From Candidatus Saganbacteria bacterium (GTDB lineage: Bacteria; Margulisbacteria; WOR-1; O2-12-FULL-45-9), in contig JAFGDE010000026.1 in the NCBI GenBank assembly GCA_016932255.1, positions 32,768 through 96,767 of the forward strand: DNA of 64,000 nt, in the 5' to 3' direction. Positions within the stretch are counted from its first letter, which is position 1. The number at the start of each line of letters is the position of its first letter. Positions 10,001-18,065 of this stretch are shown one piece after another. The translations under genes were made by a program, and so were the position numbers. The notes below the pieces were generated by a model. The model was given only the letters and a program-made list of their open reading frames with translations. It searched no databases and was not told the DNA's origin.

Positions 10001-10249
10001 TGACTGGATCTCCTTGAGGTTGGCGACCTTCTGGATCTCCTCCTCGATCGGGATGGTCACATTGACCTCGACATCCTCGGGCGCGGCACCAGGATAGATG
10101 GTAGTGATGAACATCATCTTGAAATCGACCTTGGGGATGCTGTCACGGCGCAGGCTGAGGAAGGAGAGCGAGCCCATTATCAGGACCAGGACTAACAAAA
10201 GGTTGATCAGTTTCGGATGTTCAATGAACCATTTGAATATAGTTCTCAT
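7097..10249 (-). CDS. RND-family efflux transporter (AcrB/MdtBC-like)
   Basis: 1050 aa; YPGAAPEDVEVNVTIPIEEEIQKV, VVLGMLVDDAIVVAEH, FRPIILTTITTVAGLLP. Confidence 0.95.
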   Translation of the reverse strand: MRTIFKWFIEHPKLINLLLVLVLIMGSLSFLSLRRDSIPKVDFKMMFITTIYPGAAPEDVEVNVTIPIEEEIQKVANLKEIQSYSAENFSTVFVELDPDNDDLEEVKRDIYKAVDRVANLPDEVRDKPLVTELKSDIFPVFEVAISGNSGISELELRKYADTLEKQISLLPGVGGATKVGYRKREVHIEVDPIKAERNYVSLAEVMGAIQARNIRLSGGTVQSLATKKKVVTLSQFEDLMDVKDVIVRSVFSGKRILVRDIATVRDSFEEETKLIKANGIPCINIVVDKKANADAVTVAEKVNELLARFNKDLPPGVKAQIVKDYSVYVKSMLQTVISNAMIGFFLVILCLMIFLDRRVAFWTAIGIPFSVLVAFYFMPVYDVAVTNQSLLAFIIVLGMLVDDAIVVAEHIFSYREKGLEPIEASVRGITEIFWPVCATVTTTIAAFLPILLMGGIWGDFIRAIPIVITITLLASLFEAAFILPSHVAHTSIPKRPKPRLLQFLEGLYRRNLLRVLRRKYLVIGAFILIFIICVGVILPMLGFQLFPTSDADMLMVKLETPRGTPLRETEARVSQIEAIILEVIPEDVLTSYVTTIGEKGTDIWDSISGISQDHWARININLSPAQEREITSFKLKKQLEERFKTCKEKEKFIDIGVISSAGGPPTGRPIDVSFIGNDDQARTELGDALYDFLSSNTNVSDIFRNDEKGLTELNIKLDHDLMSELGINAASVAGVVRAAISGNVVTSIRKEGEDVDFRVMLGERYRNDPDFIKELTIPNRMGQLIRLGSFIRFSEQATPLAITHQDGDRVLNITADLDKKKINPGEFAQRLREKFEPVAAQYPDIRMAIGGEEQYAQESLANFFNALVLALIVIYLILVVLFNSFTEPMIVMLAIPFGLIGVILAFLIHRETMSFLGLIGILGLGGVVVNNSLVMLKFLNKKEEEICGSGEHLSLEHITEAAMLRFRPIILTTITTVAGLLPSLYGFFGGRIDFLFPLLLALSWGLIFSSFITLFLIPALYIIERDLNVWFASRFGWFGDKKTCRADINK

Positions 10250-11733
10250 AATTTCAGTAGGTCCTTGTGCTCGACCAGATACCTGTCGGTCAGGGCTTTG
10301 ATCTGGTTAATGACGTTCTCGCGGGTAAAGACCGTCTCATTGTAGGAGTTTTCCGCGGCCAGCAAGTCATCCTCTGCCTGCAGGACGAAAAAGACCGAAT
10401 TCCGCCCCTGCTCGAACTTCTTCTTCTCCAGGACGAGCCGGCGTTTGGCCAGGTCAAGGCTCTTCTTGTTCAATTCGATGATATTGGTCAGCCTGTCCAG
10501 GCTGGAGTAGAGCGACGCCAGGCCGATGCTTGAGTTGAGCATGATCTCTTCCCGCTGGGCCAGGGCTTTTTGGTAGAGCTGCTCCGCTTCGGCGGCTTCG
10601 GCCTCGGCCTTGTCATTGCCTAGGGGTCGGCTGGCGGAGATGGTCAGGGTATTCTCATTATAGTCGCCGATATGGGTGAGGGAGTCGCCGAAACCCTGGG
10701 TGAAGGCATTAGGCTTGGTCGAGAGCACCAGGCTGACATCCATCTTTTTTGCGTCCTGCTTGGTTGACAGGGCGGTCTGCTGCAGATCGACCATTATGTC
10801 AGCGGTCCGCTTGATGTTGGAGGAGCTGGCCAGGTAAGAGTTGGCGTCCGGTTCGCTCATCACCAGGCCGTCCGGCTTGAATTCCTCCGGCACGGTCTGG
10901 TTGGCTGGCCCGCTGGCCCGGCCCATCAGCAGCAGGACCGTGCGGGTCTGGCTCTTGCAGGCGAGCTGGGCTTGTTCCAGCATGATCTGGTAAGCTTCGA
11001 GCTTCTGCTGGAGCTGGACCAGGTCCAGCTCTTCGGACAGGCCATACTTGAGCTGTTTTGTGATCAGGTTATGCTGGTTCTCGACGGTCTTGACCTTTTC
11101 TTTCATCAGGCTGACGTTCTTGTGGCATTTCTGCCAGGTCAGGTATTCACCGGTCAGACGGCTGATGAAATCCTCCCAATCCTCGGAGAGCTTTATCCGA
11201 GCCAGGGCCAGCGCCTGGTCAGACATTTTAAGCGCGTTCCTGGTCGCCAGGCCGAAGGCATTACGCCAGAGCGGCTGGACGATGCTCAGGGAAATGTTCG
11301 ACAGGTAATATTTGTCTGGCGGATTGAAGTCCAGCGTGCCGATGCCGGGGATGGTCGCCGGCGGCCGGTACTGAGCGTCGATGCGAGTGTTGCCGTGCTC
11401 AAGCTTGACTGCTGTGCCGGTATCAGGCAGGTATTTTTCCAATCCCACAGTATAGCCGGTTGTTTTCTGGTATTCGGCCGAGAAACTGCTGATCGGCGCT
11501 GGCCTTGACTCGTTCCACAGGCCGGTGATGATCAGGTTCCAGTCGCCCAGGGCATGGGCGGCCTTGTTTTGTTCCAGGGCGACCAGGTATTCCTGGGCAG
11601 TTATCTGGTAGCTCGGGTTGTTCCTGACCGCTGTCTCAATGAATGAGCGCTGGGTCAGGACCGTTTGGGCGCAGGCCGGGCTGGCCAGGAGCAGGCAGAT
11701 GCTGATGATCAATGCTGTCAGTTTCTTGTCCAT
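10246..11733 (-). CDS. TolC-family outer membrane factor
   Basis: Signal peptide plus coiled-coil duplicated TolC architecture (EEIMLNSSIGLASLYSSLDRL...). Overlaps the RND gene by 4 nt. Confidence 0.88.
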   Translation of the reverse strand: MDKKLTALIISICLLLASPACAQTVLTQRSFIETAVRNNPSYQITAQEYLVALEQNKAAHALGDWNLIITGLWNESRPAPISSFSAEYQKTTGYTVGLEKYLPDTGTAVKLEHGNTRIDAQYRPPATIPGIGTLDFNPPDKYYLSNISLSIVQPLWRNAFGLATRNALKMSDQALALARIKLSEDWEDFISRLTGEYLTWQKCHKNVSLMKEKVKTVENQHNLITKQLKYGLSEELDLVQLQQKLEAYQIMLEQAQLACKSQTRTVLLLMGRASGPANQTVPEEFKPDGLVMSEPDANSYLASSSNIKRTADIMVDLQQTALSTKQDAKKMDVSLVLSTKPNAFTQGFGDSLTHIGDYNENTLTISASRPLGNDKAEAEAAEAEQLYQKALAQREEIMLNSSIGLASLYSSLDRLTNIIELNKKSLDLAKRRLVLEKKKFEQGRNSVFFVLQAEDDLLAAENSYNETVFTRENVINQIKALTDRYLVEHKDLLKL

Positions 11734-11862
11734 CGTTGCTTTTCCTCTGATGAAAGTACTATTATATATGGGCTCTTCCGACCGTTCAAGTTACATTTGT
11801 ATAACATGTTCTCTTACTCGAATGGCCGGGATATGTTAATATATTACTCCTGGAGGTGGACC

Positions 11863-12147
11863 ATGAACGAAAAGCAGATACCGATCGAGATCGGCAATGA
11901 AATGGTCGGGGGAGTTTACAGCAATGTCGCGGTGATCTCGCATTCTGAGAACGAGTTTATCACTGACTTCATCCTGGCGCATCCGCCCAAGGGCAAGGTC
12001 AACGCCCGGGTGATCATGTCGCCGGCCCATGCCAAACGGCTGCTCAAGGCCCTGCAGAATAATATCAATATGTTTGAAAAGAAATTTGGGCCGATCAAAG
12101 AGTCAGGCGAGCCGCCCAAGTTCGGCATTGAATTTTCCAATAACTAA
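11863..12147 (+). CDS. DUF3467-family protein
   Basis: GGVYSNVAVISHSENEFITDFILAHPPKGKVNARVIMSPAHAKRLLKALQNNINMFEKKFG; ATG 11863 preceded by GGAGG. Confidence 0.85.
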   Translation: MNEKQIPIEIGNEMVGGVYSNVAVISHSENEFITDFILAHPPKGKVNARVIMSPAHAKRLLKALQNNINMFEKKFGPIKESGEPPKFGIEFSNN

Positions 12148-12249
12148 GCCAAAAATCATTATATTTAGGGTGCAAGATTATCCCCCCAGGATACGATTAT
12201 ATAGTATAAGGGGCGAGCTATTTAATAGCCCAGAAGAGGGGGAAATGCA

Positions 12250-13056
12250 ATGCAGGTTTTTTCTGGCTCCACTGACCTGACCGCTCATTTTAACGCTTTT
12301 TTTACACGCGAAGGGGTGTCTCTGAACGGATTATTTGAAGGAGAAGCCGAAACTGAAGCCTATACCCAGGCTTTGACCTATCTCCAAGGGCAATTGACAA
12401 GTGCGGCCTCGAACCCCGAGGAGCGAGCGGCGATCGTTGAGCGCTTTACCGCGTATCGGGAATTGATCAATGGCAGTTGTGAGGCATCTCAGGATCGTTC
12501 CCATCCATTTATTAATGTGATGCAGGGACTTTATGAGGAGCTGACCCAATTTGTTGAATCTGACGCTTTCCAAAATATCAGACCTTTGGCCAGACGGGCG
12601 CAATTACAAGCGGCTCTAGTCGGGCTGCAGGCAGAGGTCTTTTCCAGATTGCACCAGTTGGGTGCGCCACGGGCCGAATCGATCAGCGCTGGGTTAGGCG
12701 GAGCCGGTACTTCAGCCGAGGTCCCCTTGCAGCCTTTTGAAGCATATACACCGATCCTTCAATCGGTCAATCAGGTGATCGATCAGATCGAACTGACAGA
12801 TCCACATTGCACCGTTGATATCGGGGACACTACAGCAGGGTCTGGAACTGTCTTTTTTGATCCGGTCGGAGGCGTTACAGAGCAACATGGACAACCTTTT
12901 ACAGGCACCGTGGTCAATATGGATTTTCGTTACGGTACTCATGAAAGGCCGGCTAGTGCGGTTGTCGATCAGGCTTCTGATGCAGCTCCGTCAGCAGATA
13001 CTTCACTTGATGGCATTCTAGAGGATGATGGGCCCGGGCTGGATGGACTTTTGTAA
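12250..13056 (+). CDS. hypothetical protein, no recognised family
   Basis: Long ORF with a GAGGGGGA SD; helix-rich N-terminal half. Confidence 0.65.
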   Translation: MQVFSGSTDLTAHFNAFFTREGVSLNGLFEGEAETEAYTQALTYLQGQLTSAASNPEERAAIVERFTAYRELINGSCEASQDRSHPFINVMQGLYEELTQFVESDAFQNIRPLARRAQLQAALVGLQAEVFSRLHQLGAPRAESISAGLGGAGTSAEVPLQPFEAYTPILQSVNQVIDQIELTDPHCTVDIGDTTAGSGTVFFDPVGGVTEQHGQPFTGTVVNMDFRYGTHERPASAVVDQASDAAPSADTSLDGILEDDGPGLDGLL

Positions 13057-13926
13057 TTACTGACCAGGCCAGGAAAGAAGATAACTGTTCAGCCCGCGTT
13101 CTGAGATCAGGCTTACTCCAGCTTCCGGGATAAAATCCCGCCAGTCACAGGCGCTTGATAGAGGCAGGTCTCGGTAATAATTATTTCTCTCTGATAATTC
13201 CGGCACAACAAGGTCGATAGCCGCGTAAGCAACAGGAAAATGCTCGCTCATTTCACTGCCAAAACTTGCTGCGACGTTATTTTCTGTCGGGTATATATCA
13301 TTATGCACTGTGCCGTTGAGGCTGATGATCTTGCGGCCTTGGCTGCTCAGATCGGTCAGGGCATCGCGGGTGTTCCTGGCGATCTCCTGGCGGGCGGTCT
13401 CCAGCCGGCCCGGCGTGCTGGTAAATTCCGGATGCAGAATAGTTCTTTCAACGTTATTATAGTCCACTCCACCGCTGTGGATCGTGATATTGTGAGCACG
13501 GGCCTGTTCCAGCAATAGAATGAAGTTTGCCTGGTCGCGAACGCTAAGAAAGCGGGCCATTTCCTGACCGATCCTGCCGCTGCGATTAAATTCGGCTATC
13601 TCTAATTCGATGGCGTCCAATTCTCCGCCTTGCGGGAATATTTCCAATACAAGATCTGTGTAGCCTTGATCAGCCAGGCAGGGAAGGATCTCTTTGGCAA
13701 AGATCCCGACTGCCGAGCGTTGCGATCTTGTTTCGCGATGAGTGTAGCCAAAAGCCAGGATCGGATCAGCGCCAACAAAATCATTGATGTGCTCGATCGC
13801 AGCTGTTGGAGACGGGAACGACATGGCTTCCAATGGCTGACAGGTCTCGGTTTCTTCGCGTGAAGCTGCCGTCCTCGCCTGGCAACCGGTAAAGAAAGTG
13901 ATCGGACAAAAAATTGTGAATGTCAT
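13057..13926 (-). CDS. putative lipoprotein, Tiki/EreA/ChaN-like superfamily
   Basis: Lipobox-like FFTGC; AFGYTHRETRSQRSAVGIFAKEILPCLADQGYTDLVLEIF and KIISLNGTVHND resemble EreA/ChaN motifs; SD AGGAG. Confidence 0.45.
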   Translation of the reverse strand: MTFTIFCPITFFTGCQARTAASREETETCQPLEAMSFPSPTAAIEHINDFVGADPILAFGYTHRETRSQRSAVGIFAKEILPCLADQGYTDLVLEIFPQGGELDAIELEIAEFNRSGRIGQEMARFLSVRDQANFILLLEQARAHNITIHSGGVDYNNVERTILHPEFTSTPGRLETARQEIARNTRDALTDLSSQGRKIISLNGTVHNDIYPTENNVAASFGSEMSEHFPVAYAAIDLVVPELSERNNYYRDLPLSSACDWRDFIPEAGVSLISERGLNSYLLSWPGQ

Positions 13927-13991
13927 AGCATTCTCCTGGTTTATTATCCCAGGATAATAGGAAAAATTTCAGGATTTACAAAGGTTGATGA

Positions 13992-14414
13992 TCAGGTCCA
14001 ATCAGCCTTTTGGATCTTTCTTGTTCTTTTTTTTTCGGCTTGCCTTTTCTTTTGTTGCAGGACCTTTTCCTGGGCTCTTTTTGAGCGTTTTCTTTTCTGC
14101 CGCCGTATCTTTTCGATGCGTTTCTGCTTCTCGCTCTTGATCCGGTGCTTGTACTCCTCGATCTTTTCCGCCAGCAGCCGCCAGGCCAGAAAACGGTTAA
14201 GTGCTTGGGAGCGTTCCTGGGCGACCTTGACCTCGGTGCCGGTCGGCAGGTGCTTGAGATAAACGCAGGTCGCGGTCTTATTGATATGCTGGCCGCCCGG
14301 GCCGCCGGAGCGGACGAACTTCTCAATAACGGTCGTTCTATCCAGGCCTAATCCGACCAGTTTCTTTTCTAATGCTTGTCCTTTATTAGGGCTGATACCT
14401 GGGAACCTGCTCAT
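13992..14414 (-). CDS. stand-alone class-I release-factor-like protein (GGQ domain only; ArfB/mtRF-R-like)
   Basis: EKFVRSGGPGGQHINKTATCVYLKHLPTGTEVKVAQERSQALNRFLAWRLLAEKIEEYK followed by a Lys/Arg-rich tail. Confidence 0.88.
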   Translation of the reverse strand: MSRFPGISPNKGQALEKKLVGLGLDRTTVIEKFVRSGGPGGQHINKTATCVYLKHLPTGTEVKVAQERSQALNRFLAWRLLAEKIEEYKHRIKSEKQKRIEKIRRQKRKRSKRAQEKVLQQKKRQAEKKRTRKIQKADWT

Positions 14415-14438
14415 AATATATATTATAACCTTTTCAGC

Positions 14439-14466
14439 TTGACAAAAGAACCTATAATGCTAAAAT
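14439..14466 (+). promoter_or_regulatory. sigma70-like promoter of the SLH porin
   Basis: TTGACA (14439-14444), 16-nt spacer, TAAAAT (14461-14466). Confidence 0.6.
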
Positions 14467-14495
14467 GCAGACGAAGTTCAGGCAGGCAAGGGAGG

Positions 14496-14518
14496 AGGTG
14501 AAAAACACTTAGTCACCT
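14496..14518 (+). promoter_or_regulatory. leader hairpin sequestering a perfect SD (AGGTGA / TCACCT)
   Basis: GGAGGTGA at 14494-14501; TCACCT at 14513-14518 is the exact reverse complement of AGGTGA at 14496-14501. Confidence 0.4.
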
Positions 14519-14627
14519 GCTTGAGCTGAGCCGCTATCTGTTGTCGCTGATAGAAAAAAGGATAGAAGAAAACAAGGAGACTTCCTTCCTTTATTTGTTG
14601 ACGGCAGCTGAGGCGGATGTTGACTAA
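14502..14627 (+). other. cryptic 41-codon frame in the leader, lacking a canonical start
   Basis: KTLSHLLELSRYLLSLIEKRIEENKETSFLYLLTAAEADVD*; the stop TAA abuts the SD of the SLH porin. Confidence 0.3.
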
Positions 14628-14638
14628 GGAGGAAATAA

Positions 14639-16057
14639 ATGAAGAAGTTTTTCGCATTGTTCCTAACCCTGGTGATGGCTGTGGCGGTCGCTACTTCAGC
14701 TTCCGCTCAGATCAAGTTCAAGGACGTTCCTGACGATCACTGGGCTGCCTCCTCTGTGTATGATCTGGTGAAGCTCGGGGTAACCCGCGGCTATCCGGAC
14801 GGAACTTTCAGAGGCAGTAAGAACGTCACGCGTTATGAGACAGCGGTCTTCCTGTCCAAGTTGGCCAAGGCCGTTGGCGCCGACTCAAGCCTCAAGGCTG
14901 ATGTCGCAGCTCTCAAAACGCAGGTTGCCGCTCTGAAAAGGGGCGGCGGCAGCATGCCGCTTTCCGGCGCCTATATGGCTAGCTGGAAGTTCGGTAACAT
15001 CCTGGCTGAGGGTGGACCGAGCATTCGCGGTGCTGTTGCTGACTACAGACTGAAGCTCTCCACCACCCAGGATATGGGAGAAGGGGCTGATGTCAAGGTC
15101 ACGATTGATACCATGGACTATGGCTACATGGATGACGGGCAGACCGCTACGGGCGGCGTCCTGGCCACTGAGCTGCTTGACGTTGTTTCCAACGTTAACC
15201 TCAACCTGGCCGCTCTGGGCATCGCTAACCCGGTCAAGCTGACCGCATCCTATGGGCCTGGTAATAAGCCGCATGCGGCTGATCCGTCCGGCGTTCTGCC
15301 GAGCGAGGTCGGTGTGACCTATATGAGACCCGATACCGGTATCATGGCGTCCACCACGATGTGGGGAGCTGAACTGTCCGGTGGTTATGTTGCCGCTGGG
15401 CATTCGACTTCCGGCAGAGTAACAGCCAGCGATATCAATGGCATGGTGGCGTATGAATTCCGCGGCGCGCCTCTGGTCGACCGCGTGAAAGCCGGTGTTG
15501 CCGGTCATTATGTTTCTGCTGGTCAGTTCTCATCCGACACCCGCGATATCCGCGGCAGCATTTTTGCTTCCGCTCCGCTGGGTGACAAGATTGAAGCTGG
15601 CGGCACACTGGGAATGGGCACCAGCGATCAGAAGGGCTGGATGGTCAAAACAGAATTCGCTTTTAATGACATCTGGGATACCGGCACGGTAGCGATTGGC
15701 CGGTTCACAAAGGTCGGTTCTCTATTCCTCTCTGACAACGCTGCGCTGGCAGCTGCTGAGTGGGATTATGCCGGCTTTGATTCCTATGATCGGGCGCTGA
15801 CACCCGGCACCGTCAATATCGGCGGTGAGGTTGTTCAGACAGTGTCCCAAGACCTGAAACTGGTCGGTAAGGGCGATATTCGCTTGAACAGCGATTATAA
15901 GTATGAAGCTCCTAATGGCAGGCTGACTGCTGAAGGCGGCATCTCATACGCTATCGCTCCGAACACCAGCCTGGATGCGATGTATCGCATTTTCCAGGAT
16001 AAGGCGGCCGATGATACTACGGACGTTGCGGCTGTTGGGCTGATGTACCAGTTCTAA
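14639..16057 (+). CDS. SLH-domain outer-membrane porin-like protein
   Basis: Signal peptide; SLH domain FKDVPDDHWAASSVYDLVKLGVTRGYPDGTFRGSKNVTRYETAVFLSKL; beta-rich C-terminus ending VAAVGLMYQF. Confidence 0.9.
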   Translation: MKKFFALFLTLVMAVAVATSASAQIKFKDVPDDHWAASSVYDLVKLGVTRGYPDGTFRGSKNVTRYETAVFLSKLAKAVGADSSLKADVAALKTQVAALKRGGGSMPLSGAYMASWKFGNILAEGGPSIRGAVADYRLKLSTTQDMGEGADVKVTIDTMDYGYMDDGQTATGGVLATELLDVVSNVNLNLAALGIANPVKLTASYGPGNKPHAADPSGVLPSEVGVTYMRPDTGIMASTTMWGAELSGGYVAAGHSTSGRVTASDINGMVAYEFRGAPLVDRVKAGVAGHYVSAGQFSSDTRDIRGSIFASAPLGDKIEAGGTLGMGTSDQKGWMVKTEFAFNDIWDTGTVAIGRFTKVGSLFLSDNAALAAAEWDYAGFDSYDRALTPGTVNIGGEVVQTVSQDLKLVGKGDIRLNSDYKYEAPNGRLTAEGGISYAIAPNTSLDAMYRIFQDKAADDTTDVAAVGLMYQF

Positions 16058-16082
16058 CGCCGGGGTTATAGGTTTATAAGAG

Positions 16083-16119
16083 AAGGCCTCCCGATCTTTC
16101 GGGGGGCTTTCTTCTTTTA
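16083..16119 (+). terminator. intrinsic terminator after the SLH porin
   Basis: AAGGCCTCCCGA-TCTT-TCGGGGGGCTTT hairpin followed by a T-rich tract. Confidence 0.75.
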
Positions 16120-16121
16120 TT

Positions 16122-16673
16122 ATGATAATAGGCAAGGAAATACTCAGATACGATATTGTTGATTCGACCAATGATGAGGCTAAAAGGCTTATCGCTTCCG
16201 GCCATGGTGAAGGCTTGGTCGTTGTCGCGGCAGCGCAGTCAAAAGGCCGGGGCAAACAGGGAAGTCACTGGGCTTCTCCAGCAGGGATGGGCCTGTACCT
16301 TTCCGCCGTGGTCCTACCGTTTAAAGACCTTGTCGCTTTGGTACCGATCACCCTGGTCGTTGCTAAAGCGGTCGGTGCTGCGATCGAAAAGGCCAGTGGT
16401 TTAAAAACAGAGATCAAGCCGCCCAACGATGTCCTGCTTAACGGCAAAAAGATCTGCGGTGTGCTGGTTGAACGGCTTGTCTCCGGCCACGTGATCATTG
16501 GTCTGGGCGTCAATGTGAACACCCCGGCAGCCGAACTTCTGCCGGCCAAGATCGGCCAACCTGCGACATCGCTGCTGCTGGAAACAGGCAGAGAATCTGA
16601 TCTGGAATCCTTTTTCCATGAGGTTCTGGCTACGCTTGACCACCGCTATCTTGCTTATTTAAACGAAATTTGA
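16122..16673 (+). CDS. birA: biotin-[acetyl-CoA-carboxylase] ligase
   Basis: DSTNDEAKRL, AAQSKGRGKQGSHWASPAGMGLYLS, KPPNDVLLNGKKICGVLVE, IGLGVNVN. Confidence 0.9.
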   Translation: MIIGKEILRYDIVDSTNDEAKRLIASGHGEGLVVVAAAQSKGRGKQGSHWASPAGMGLYLSAVVLPFKDLVALVPITLVVAKAVGAAIEKASGLKTEIKPPNDVLLNGKKICGVLVERLVSGHVIIGLGVNVNTPAAELLPAKIGQPATSLLLETGRESDLESFFHEVLATLDHRYLAYLNEI

Positions 16674-16688
16674 TAATATCATCTGGTT

Positions 16689-17039
16689 ATGACGACAAGA
16701 GGCATCAGAGGCGCAATAACTGTCAGTAAGAACGATCGGGATGAAATATTGTCCGCGACCAAAGAGCTGTTATTGAAGATAAGGGCCGATAATTTCCTTG
16801 ATCTGCCTGATATCGCTGCCGTGATCTTTACCGTGACCCAGGATCTGGACGCTGAATTCCCTGCTGTGGCTGCCAGGGAATTAGGCTGGAACGATACACC
16901 GCTGCTCTGCAATCTTGAGATTGCCGTGCCCGGCAGTTTGGCGCGCTGCATCAGGGTGCTGCTGCTGGTCGACAGCGATAAACCACAGAAGGATATCAAG
17001 CATATCTATTTGCGCGAGGCCGTCAATTTAAGGAGGTAA
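16689..17039 (+). CDS. aroH: chorismate mutase, AroH type
   Basis: TRGIRGAITVSKNDRDEILSATKELL, FTVTQDLDAEFPAVAARELGW, CIRVLLLVDSD. Confidence 0.93.
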   Translation: MTTRGIRGAITVSKNDRDEILSATKELLLKIRADNFLDLPDIAAVIFTVTQDLDAEFPAVAARELGWNDTPLLCNLEIAVPGSLARCIRVLLLVDSDKPQKDIKHIYLREAVNLRR

Positions 17040-17045
17040 GGCCGG

Positions 17046-18065
17046 ATGATCATAATTATGAAGCCGGATGCCAGCGAGGAACAGATCAACCACGTTGTGG
17101 AAAAGCTGAAGCAGCATGGTTTCGGCATCCATCTTTCCCAGGGCGTGGAACGCACCGTTATCGGCGCTATCGGGGATAAAAGCGCGATAGAGCTGGAAAC
17201 CATCCAGATGATGGCCGGCGTGTCCGAGATCGTGCCGATCAGAAAACCTTACAAACTGGTCAGCCGGGAGTTCCAGCATGAGGATTCAGTCGTAAAAATA
17301 GCTAGAGGCCTGGCGGTCGGCGCCGGAGAAAAGATCGCAATCATCGCCGGCCCCTGTTCGATCGAAAGCAAACAGCAGATCATTGAAGTGGCTGAAGCGG
17401 CCAAGCGCGCCGGCGCCTGTGCTTTACGGGGCGGAGCGTTCAAACCGCGGACTTCACCTTATTCTTTTCAGGGTTTGGGAGAAGAAGGCTTAAAACTGCT
17501 GGCCGAAGCCAGGAAGCAGACCGGCCTGCCTGTAGTTACCGAGGTCATGGACACGCGTGACGTAGCTCTAGTGGCTAAATACGCTGACGTCCTCCAGATC
17601 GGAGCGCGTAATATGGCTAATTTCAATCTCTTGAAAGAGGTCGGCAAAGTGAAAAAGACAGTGTTGCTTAAACGCGGTCCCGGCTCGACCATACAGGAAT
17701 TGCTCATGTCCGCTGAATATATCATGTCCGAGGGCAACAAGAACGTCATCTTGTGTGAGCGAGGCATCAGGACATTTGAAACGGCGACCAGGAATACGCT
17801 GGATCTTAATGCCGTTCCCATGATCAAAAAACTATCCCACCTGCCGGTGATAGTCGATCCCAGTCACGGCACCGGGGAATGGGACATGGTCCCGGCCATG
17901 TCCCGGGCCAGCATAGCGGCCGGCGCTGACGGGCTGATAATTGAGGTCCATCCGCGGCCAGAGGCAGCCATGTCCGACGGCGCGCAATCGCTTAAACCGG
18001 ATACGTTCGCTGATCTAATGAAAGATCTTAAGAAGGTCGCCAAGGCTGTTGGTCGAGAACTCTAA
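17046..18065 (+). CDS. aroF: 3-deoxy-7-phosphoheptulonate synthase
   Basis: [70 protein letters not shown]. Confidence 0.95.
   Translation: MIIIMKPDASEEQINHVVEKLKQHGFGIHLSQGVERTVIGAIGDKSAIELETIQMMAGVSEIVPIRKPYKLVSREFQHEDSVVKIARGLAVGAGEKIAIIAGPCSIESKQQIIEVAEAAKRAGACALRGGAFKPRTSPYSFQGLGEEGLKLLAEARKQTGLPVVTEVMDTRDVALVAKYADVLQIGARNMANFNLLKEVGKVKKTVLLKRGPGSTIQELLMSAEYIMSEGNKNVILCERGIRTFETATRNTLDLNAVPMIKKLSHLPVIVDPSHGTGEWDMVPAMSRASIAAGADGLIIEVHPRPEAAMSDGAQSLKPDTFADLMKDLKKVAKAVGREL

Noticed and set aside
9020-10003. 327-aa plus-strand ORF antisense to the RND gene
   Set aside because: Asp/His-rich low-complexity translation typical of the antisense of a GC-biased gene; the minus-strand RND frame has unmistakable family motifs.
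18028-18065. 38-nt convergent overlap of the DAHP synthase and hflX genes
   Set aside because: Short convergent 3' overlaps are common in compact genomes; no further signal.
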